Below, piece after piece: positions 46,901 through 55,900 of a stretch of DNA of 64,000 nt. A model generated the notes under the pieces. The model had not been told where the DNA came from. It worked only from the letters and a program-made list of their open reading frames with translations, and searched no databases. Position numbers and translations under genes: made by a program. The stretch spans positions 1,570,261-1,634,260 of the forward strand of contig CM026404.1 in assembly GCA_014843695.1 (NCBI GenBank), read 5' to 3'. The stretch comes from Archivesica marissinica (lineage: Eukaryota > Mollusca > Bivalvia > Venerida > Vesicomyidae). How positions within the stretch are numbered: position 1 is the stretch's first letter; each line of letters starts with the position of its first letter.

Positions 46901-49900
46901 GCATCCGGTACCTGTCTCGGTGTAAACCTGTTTGTAAGGTAGCATCCGGTACCTGTCTCGGGTACCTGTTTGTAGGTAGCATCCGGTACCTGTCTCGGTG
47001 TAAACCTGTTTGTGTAGGTAGCATCCGGTACCTGTCTCGGTGTAAACCTGTTTGTATAGGTAGCATCCGGTACCTGTCTCGGTGTAAACCTGTTTGTGTA
47101 GGTAGCATCCGGTACCTGTCTCGGTGTAAACCTGTTTGTATAGGTAGCATCCGGTACCTGTCTCGGTGTAAACCTGTTTGTATATGTAGCATCCGGTACC
47201 TGTCTCGGTGTAAACCTGTTTGTATAGTAGCATCCGGTACCTGTCTCGGTGTAAACCTGTTGTTAGGTAGCATCCGGTACCTGTCTCGGTGTAAACCTGT
47301 TTGTATAGGTAGCATCCAGTACCTGTCTCGGTGTAAACCTGTTTGTTAGTAGCATCGGTACCTGTCTCTAGGTAGCATCCGGTACCTGTCTCGTGTAAAC
47401 CTGTTTGTGTAGGTAGCATCCGGTACCTGTCTCGGTGTAAACCTGTTTGTGTAGGTAGCATCCGGTACCTGTCTCGGTGTAAACCTGTTTGTGTAGGTAG
47501 CATCCGGTACCTGTCTCGGTGTAAACCTGTTTGTATAGGTAGCATCCGGTACCTGTCTCGGTGTAAACCTGTTTGTGTAGGTAGCATCTGGTACCTGTCT
47601 CGGTGTAAACCTGTTTGTATAGGTAGCATCCGGTACCTGTCTCGGTGTAAACCTGTTTGTATATGTAGCATCCGGTACCTGTCTCGGTGTAAACCTGTTT
47701 GTATAGGTAGCATCCGGTACCTGTCTCGGTGTAAACCTGTTTGTATAGGTAGCATCCGGTACCTGTCTCGGTGTAAACCTGTTTGTGTAGGTAGCATCCG
47801 GTACCTGTCTCGGTGTAAACCTGTTTGTGTAGGTAGCATCCGGTACCTGTCTCGGTGTAAACCTGTTTGTATAGTAGCATCCGGTACCTGTCTCGTGTAA
47901 ACCTGTTTGTATAGTAGCATCCGTACCTGTCTCGTGTAAACCTGTTAACACCACCCCAAACCAACACCACCCCGTGTAAACCTGTTTGTGTAGGTAGCAT
48001 CCGGTACCTGTCTCGGTGTAAACCTGTTTGTATAGGTAGCATCCGGTACCTGTCTCGGTGTAAACCTGTTTGTGTAGGTAGCATCTGGTACCTGTCTCGG
48101 TGTAAACCTGTTTGTATAGGTAGCATCCGGTACCTGTCTCGGTGTAAACCTGTTTGTATATACACCACCTGTCTCGGTGTAAACCTGTTTGTTAGGTAGC
48201 ATCCGGTACCTGTCTCGGTGTAAACCTGTTTGTGTAGGTAGCATCCGGTACCTGTCTCGGTGTAAACCTGTTTGTGTAGGTAGCATCCGGTACCTGTCTC
48301 GGTGTAAACCTGTTTGTATAGGTAGCATCCGGTACCTGTCTCGGTGTAAACCTGTTTGTGTAGGTAGCATCCGTACCTGTCTCGGTGTAAACCTGTTTGT
48401 GTAGGTAGCATCCGGTACCTGTCTGTGTAAACCTGTTTGTATAGGTAGCATCGGTACATGTCTCGGTGTAAACCTGTTTGTGTAGGTAGCATCCAGTACC
48501 TGTATCGGTGTAAACCTGTTTGTATATGTAGCATCCGGTACCTGTCTCGGTGTAAACCTGTTTGTATATGTAGGTCACCCTGTACCTGTCTCGGTGTAAA
48601 CCTGTTTGTATATGTAGGTCACCCTGTACCTGTCTCGGTGTAAACCTGTTTGTATATGTAGATCACCCAGTACCTGTCTCGGTGTAAACCTGTTTGTATA
48701 AGTAGCATCCAGTACCTGTCTCGGTGTAAACCTGTTTGTATATGTAGGTCACCCTGTACCTGTCTCGGTGTAAACCTGTTTGTATATGTAGGTCACCCAG
48801 TACCTGTCTCGGTGTAAACCTGTTTGTGTAGGTAGCATCCGGTACCCGTCTCAGGGTAAACTTGTTTGTGTATGTAGCATTCGGTACCTGTCTCGGTGTA
48901 AACCTGTTTGTGTAGGTAGCATCCGGTACATGTCTCGGCATAAACCTGTTTGTGTAGGTAGCATCCGGTACCTGTCTCAGTGTAAACCTGTTTGTATATG
49001 TAGCATCCGTACCTGTCTCGGTGTAAACCTGTTTGTATAGTAGCTCCAGTACCTGTCTCGGTGTAAACCTGTTTGTATAAGTAGCATCCAGTACCTGTCT
49101 CGGTGTACAACACCACCCAAACTGTTTGTGTAACACACCCCAAACCTGTTGTATAGGTAGCATCCGGTACCTGTCTCGTGTAAACCTGTTTGTATATGTA
49201 GCATCCGGTACCTGTCTCGTGTAAACCTGTTTGTATAGGTAGCATCCGGTACCTGTCTCGGTGTAAACCTGTTTGTGTAGGTAGCATCCGGTACCTGTCT
49301 CGGTGTAAACCTGTTTGTATAGTAGCATCCGGTACCTGTCTCGGTGTAAACCTGTTTGTGTAGTAGCATCCGGTACCTGTCTCGGTGTAAACCTGTTTGT
49401 ATAGTAGCATCCTGTACCTGTCTCGGTGTAAACCTGTTTGTGTAGGTAGCATCCGGTACCTGTCTCGGTGTAAACCTGTTTGTATAGGTAGCATCCGGTA
49501 CCTGTCTCGGTGTAAACCTGTTTGTGTAGGTAGCATCCGGTACCTGTCTCGGTGTAAACCTGTTTGTGTAGGTAGCATCCGGTACCTGTCTCAGTGTAAA
49601 CCTGTTTGTATAGGTAGCATCCGGTACCTGTCTCGGTGTAAACCTGTTTGTGTAGGTAGCATCCTGTACCTGTCTCGGTGTAAACCTGTTTGTGTAGGTA
49701 GCATCCGGTACCTGTCTCGGTGTAAACCTGTTTGTATAGGTAGCATCCGGTACCTGTCTCGGTGTAAACCTGTTTGTATATGTAGCATCCGGTACCTGTC
49801 TCGGTGTAAACCTGTTTGTATAGGTAGCATTCGGTACCTGTCTCGGTGTAAACCTGTTTGTGTAGGTAGCATCCGGTACCTGTCTCGGTGTAAACCTGTT

Positions 49901-52900
49901 TGTATAGGTAGCATCCGGTACCTGTCTCGGTGTAAACCTGTTTGTATATGTAGCACGTACCTGTCTCGGTGTAAACCTGTTTGATAAGTAGCATCCAGTA
50001 CCTGTCGGTGTAACCTGTTTGTATAGTAGCACCCGTACCTGTCTCGGTGTAAACCTGTTTGTATAGTAGCACCCAGTACCTGTCTCGGTGTAAACCTGTT
50101 TGTGTAGGTAGCATCCGGTACCCCAAACTGTTTGTGTAGGTAGCATCCGGTACCTGTCTCGGTGTAAACTGTTTGTATAGGTAGCATCCGGTACCTGTCT
50201 CGGTGTAAATGTTTGTGTAGGTAGCATCCGGTACCTGTCTCGGTGTAAACCTGTTTGTATAGGTAGCATCCGGTACCTGTCTCGGTGTAAACTGTTTGTA
50301 TAGTAGCATCCGGTACCTGTCTCGGTGTAACCTGTTTGTAAACACCACCCCAAACCAGTAGCATCCGGTACCTGTCTCGGTGTAAACCGTTTGTATAGTA
50401 CAACCCGTACCTGTCTCGGTGTAAACCTGTTTGTGTAGGTAGCATCCGGTACCTGTCTCGGGGTAAAGCTGTTTGTATAAGTAGCATCCGGTACCTGTCT
50501 CGGTGTAAACCTGTTTGTATATGTAGCATCCTGTACCTGTCTCGGTGTAAACCTGTTTGTGTAGGTAGCATCCAGTACCTGTCTCGGTGTAAACCTGTTT
50601 GTGTAGGTAGCATCCGGTACCTGTCTCGGTGTAAACCTGTTTGTGTAGGTAGCATCCGGTACCTGTCTCAGTGTAAACCTGTTTGTATAGGTAGCATCCG
50701 GTACCTGTCTCGGTGTAAACCTGTTTGTGTAGGTAGCATCCTGTACCTGTCTCGGTGTAAACCTGTTTGTGTAGGTAGCATTCGGTAAATGTCTCGGTGT
50801 AAACCTGTTAGTATAAGTAGCATCCAGTACCTGTCTCGGTGTAAACCTGTTTGTATATGTAGCATCCGGTACCTGTCTCGGTGTAAACCTGTTTGTATAT
50901 GTAGGTCACCCTGTACCTGTCTCGGTGTAAACCTGTTTGTATATGTAGGTCACCCAGTACCTGTCTCGGTGTAAACCTGTTTGTATAAGTAGCATCCAGT
51001 ACCTGTCTCGGTGTAAACCTGTTTGTATATGTAGGTCACCCTGTACCTGTCTCGGTGTAAACCTGTTTGTATATGTAGGTCACCCAGTACCTTTCTCGGT
51101 GTAAACCTGTTTGTATATGTAAGTCACCCAGTACCTGTCTCGGTGTAAACCTGTTTGTATAAGTAGCATCCAGTACCTGTCTCGGTGTAAACCTGTTTGT
51201 ATATGTAGCATCCAGTACCCGTCTAAGGGTAAACCTGTTTATACAGTTTGCATCCGGTACCCGTCTCAGGGTAAACCTGTTTGTGTAGGTAGCATCCGGT
51301 ACCCGTCTCAGTGTAAACCTGTTTGTGTAGGTAGCATTCGGTACCTGTCTCGGTGTAAACCTGTTTGTGTAGGTAGCATCCGGTACATGTCTCGGCGTAA
51401 ACCTGTTTGTGTAGGTAGCATCCGGTACCTGTCTCGGTGTAAACCTGTTTGTATATGTAGCATCCTGTACCTGTCTCGGTGTAAACCTGTTTGTATAAGT
51501 AGCATCCAGTACCTGTCTCGGTGTAAACCTGTTTGTATATGTAGCATCCAGTACCCGTCTAAGGGTAAACTTGTTTGTGTATGTAGCATTCGGTACCTGT
51601 CTCGATGTAAACCTGTTTGTGTATGTAGCATTCGGTACCTGTCTCGGTGTAAACCTGTTTGTGTAGGTAGCATCCGGTACCCGTCTCGGTGTAAACCTGT
51701 TTGTGTAGGTAGCATCCGGTACCCGTCTCAGGGTAAACTTGTTTGTGTATGTAGCATTCGGTACCTGTCTCGGTGTAAACCTGTTTGTATATGTAGCATC
51801 CGGTACCTGTCTCAGTGTAAACCTGTTTGTATAGTAGCATTCGGTACCTGTCTCGGTGTAAACCTGTTTGTATATGTAGCATTCGGTACCTGTCTCGGTG
51901 TAAACCTGTTTGTGTAGGTAGCATCCGGTACCTGTCTCGGGGTAAAGCTATTTGTATATGGAGCATCCTGTAACTGTCTCGGTGTAGACCTGTTTGTATA
52001 TGTAGCATCCTGTACCCGTCTTGGGGTAAACCTGTTTGTATATGTAGCATCCTGTAACCGTCTCGGGGTAAACCTGTTTGTATATGTAGCATCCTGTAAC
52101 TGTCTCGGTGTAAACCTGTTTGTGTAGGTAGCATCCGGTACGCATCTAGGTGTAAACCTGTTTGAATAGTTAGCATTCGGTACCCGTCTCGGCACACCCC
52201 AAGTGGAAGGGGGTCACACCCCAAGTGGAAGGGGGTCACACCCCAAGTGGAAAGGGGGTATACCCAAAGTGGGAGGGGGGTATACCCCAAGTGGAAGGGG
52301 GGCACACCCATGTCCTTTGTACACTTGTATGCATTTTGTTATATTTCTTAATACATACCTTTGTTTAAATAATAAATATAGATACTGTTTTTATTATTAT
52401 TTGGGCCTCTATTTAATACCTATTTAATACCTATTCTATTCCTGTTTTCAGCCACCACTTCCAAAATGGGAATGAATGCCACATTTAGGAAGATCTACCA
52501 AAGCCAAGGCTTCAAGGGTTTGTATAGAGGTGTCACTCTGAACATGATGAAGGTGGCACCAGTCGCTGCCATTACGTACTATACGTACAGGGCAGTCCAA
52601 AATATTTTCACACCTAAAGATGACCCTAAATTTTTTTTTTAAAAACCTGCAATATTTATTTAACGACATTATTACTTATTGTATCATGCTCTTATATTAT
52701 TACTGTTATCTTACCTTCATATTATCTTACCTTCATATTATCTTACCTTCATATTATCTTACCTTCATATTATCTTACCTTCATATTATTTTACCTTCAT
52801 ATTATCTTACCTTCATATTATCTTACCTTCATATTATTTTACCTTCATATTATCTTACCTTCATATTATCTTACCTTCATATTATCTTACCTTCATATTA

Positions 52901-55900
52901 TCTTACCTTCATATTATCTTACCTTCATATTANNNNNNNNNNNNNNNNNNNNNNNNNNNNNNNNNNNNNNNNNNNNNNNNNNNNNNNNNNNNNNNNNNNN
53001 NNNNNNNNNNNNNNNNNNNNNNNNNNNNNNNNNNNNNNNNNNNNNNNNNNNNNNNNNNNNNNNNNNNNNNNNNNNNNNNNNNNNNNNNNNNNNNNNNNNN
53101 NNNNNNNNNNNNNNNNNNNNNNNNNNNNNNNNNNNNNNNNNNNNNNNNNNNNNNNNNNNNNNNNNNNNNNNNNNNNNNNNNNNNNNNNNNNNNNNNNNNN
53201 NNNNNNNNNNNNNNNNNNNNNNNNNNNNNNNNNNNNNNNNNNNNNNNNNNNNNNNNNNNNNNNNNNNNNNNNNNNNNNNNNNNNNNNNNNNNNNNNNNNN
53301 NNNNNNNNNNNNNNNNNNNNNNNNNNNNNNNNNNNNNNNNNNNNNNNNNNNNNNNNNNNNNNNNNNNNNNNNNNNNNNNNNNNNNNNNNNNNNNNNNNNN
53401 NNNNNNNNNNNNNNNNNNNNNNNNNNNNNNNNNNNNNNNNNNNNNNNNNNNNNNNNNNNNNNNNNNNNNNNNNNNNNNNNNNNNNNNNNNNNNNNNNNNN
53501 NNNNNNNNNNNNNNNNNNNNNNNNNNNNNNNNNNNNNNNNNNNNNNNNNNNNNNNNNNNNNNNNNNNNNNNNNNNNNNNNNNNNNNNNNNNNNNNNNNNN
53601 NNNNNNNNNNNNNNNNNNNNNNNNNNNNNNNNNNNNNNNNNNNNNNNNNNNNNNNNNNNNNNNNNNNNNNNNNNNNNNNNNNNNNNNNNNNNNNNNNNNN
53701 NNNNNNNNNNNNNNNNNNNNNNNNNNNNNNNNNNNNNNNNNNNNNNNNNNNNNNNNNNNNNNNNNNNNNNNNNNNNNNNNNNNNNNNNNNNNNNNNNNNN
53801 NNNNNNNNNNNNNNNNNNNNNNNNNNNNNNNNNNNNNNNNNNNNNNNNNNNNNNNNNNNNNNNNNNNNNNNNNNNNNNNNNNNNNNNNNNNNNNNNNNNN
53901 NNNNNNNNNNNNNNNNNNNNNNNNNNNNNNNNAGATAGGGCCATTTTACTGATCGATGCGAAATCTGACATCCCACAGAGTAGAATCCCTGTACTTAAAT
54001 ATATATACTAGTACCCTCAAACGTGCCGAATCCCTGTGGTTTGTATATGTAGCATCCGGTACCTGTCTCGGTGTAAACCTGTTTGTATAGGTAGCATCCG
54101 GTACCTGTCTCGGTGTAAACCTGTTTGTGTAGGTAGCATCCGGTACCTGTCTCGGTGTAAACCTGTTTGTGTAGGTAGCATTCGGTACCTGTCTCGGTGT
54201 AAATCTGTTTGTATAGGTAGCATTCGGTACCTGTCTCGGTGTAAACCTGTTTGTATAGGTAGCATCCGGTACCTGTCTCGGTGTAAACCTGTTTGTATAG
54301 GTAGCATCCGGTACCTGTCTCGGTGTAAACCTGTTTGTGTAGGTAGCATCCGGTACCTGTCTCGGTGTAAACCTGTTTGTATAGGTAGCATCCGGTACCT
54401 GTCTCGGTGTAAACCTGTTTGTATATGTAGCATCCGGTACCTGTCTCGGTGTAAACCTGTTTGTATAGGTAGCATCCGGTACCTGTCTCGGTGTAAACCT
54501 GTTTGTGTAGGTAGCATCCGGTACCTGTCTCGGTGTAAACCTGTTTGTGTAGGTAGCATCCGGTACCTGTCTCGGTGTAAACCTGTTTGTGTAGGTAGCA
54601 TCCGGTACCTGTCTCGGTGTAAACCTGTTTGTATAGGTAGCATCCGGTACCTGTCTCGGTGTAAACCTGTTTGTATAGGTAGCATCCGGTACCTGTCTCG
54701 GTGTAAACCTGTTTGAATAGTTAGCATTCGGTACCTGTTTCGGTGTAAACCTGTTTGAATAGTTAGCATTCGGTACCTGTCTCGGTGTAAACCTGTTGTA
54801 TATGTAGCATTCGGTACCTGTCTCGGTGTAAACCTGTTTGAATAGTTAGCATTCGGTACCTGTCTCGGTGTAAACCTGTTTGAATAGTTAGCATCCGGTA
54901 CCTGTCTCGGTGTAAACCTGTTTGTATATGTAGTATACATGCATGCAGCTTAAAGTTGTGTTTTAGTTGAAGAACAATATAAAGACTCGGGATAGGCGTT
55001 ATATTTGGACAGAATTGTTCAAAATTGTTTCAGATAGGGCCATTTTACTGATCGATGCGAAATCTGACATCCCACAGAGTAGAATCCCTGTACTTAAATA
55101 TATATACTAGTACCCTCAAACGTGCCGAATCCCTGTGGTTTGTATATGTAGCATTCGGTACCTGTCTCGGTGTAAACCTGTTTGTATATGTAGCATTCGG
55201 TACCTGTCTCGGTGTAAACCTGTTTGTGTAGGTAGCATTCGGTACCTGTCTCGGTGTAAACCTGTTTGTGTAGGTAGCATTCGGTACCTGTCTCGGTGTA
55301 AATCTGTTTGTATAGGTAGCATTCGGTACCTGTCTCGGTGTAAACCTGTTTGTATAGGTAGCATTCGGTACCTGTCTCGGTGTAAACCTGTTTGTATAGG
55401 TAGCATCCGGTACCTGTCTCGGTGTAAACCTGTTTGTGTAGGTAGCATCTGGTACCTGTCTCGGTGTAAACCTGTTTGTATAGGTAGCATCCGGTACCTG
55501 TCTCGGTGTAAACCTGTTTGTATATGTAGCATCCGGTACCTGTCTCGGTGTAAACCTGTTTGTATAGGTAGCATCCGGTACCTGTCTCGGTGTAAACCTG
55601 TTTGTGTAGGTAGCATCCGGTACCTGTCTCGGTGTAAACCTGTTTGTGTAGGTAGCATCCGGTACCTGTCTCGGTGTAAACCTGTTTGTGTAGGTAGCAT
55701 CCGGTACCTGTCTCGGTGTAAACCTGTTTGTATAGGTAGCATCCGGTACCTGTCTCGGTGTAAACCTGTTTGTATAGGTAGCATCCGGTACCTGTCTCGG
55801 TGTAAACCTGTTTGAATAGTTAGCATTCGGTACCTGTTTCGGTGTAAACCTGTTTGAATAGTTAGCATTCGGTACCTGTCTCGGTGTAAACCTGTTGTAT

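Noticed and set aside
52620..54011. Open frames of 348-463 residues across the second gap
   Set aside because: Mostly N, flanked by a 16-bp array.
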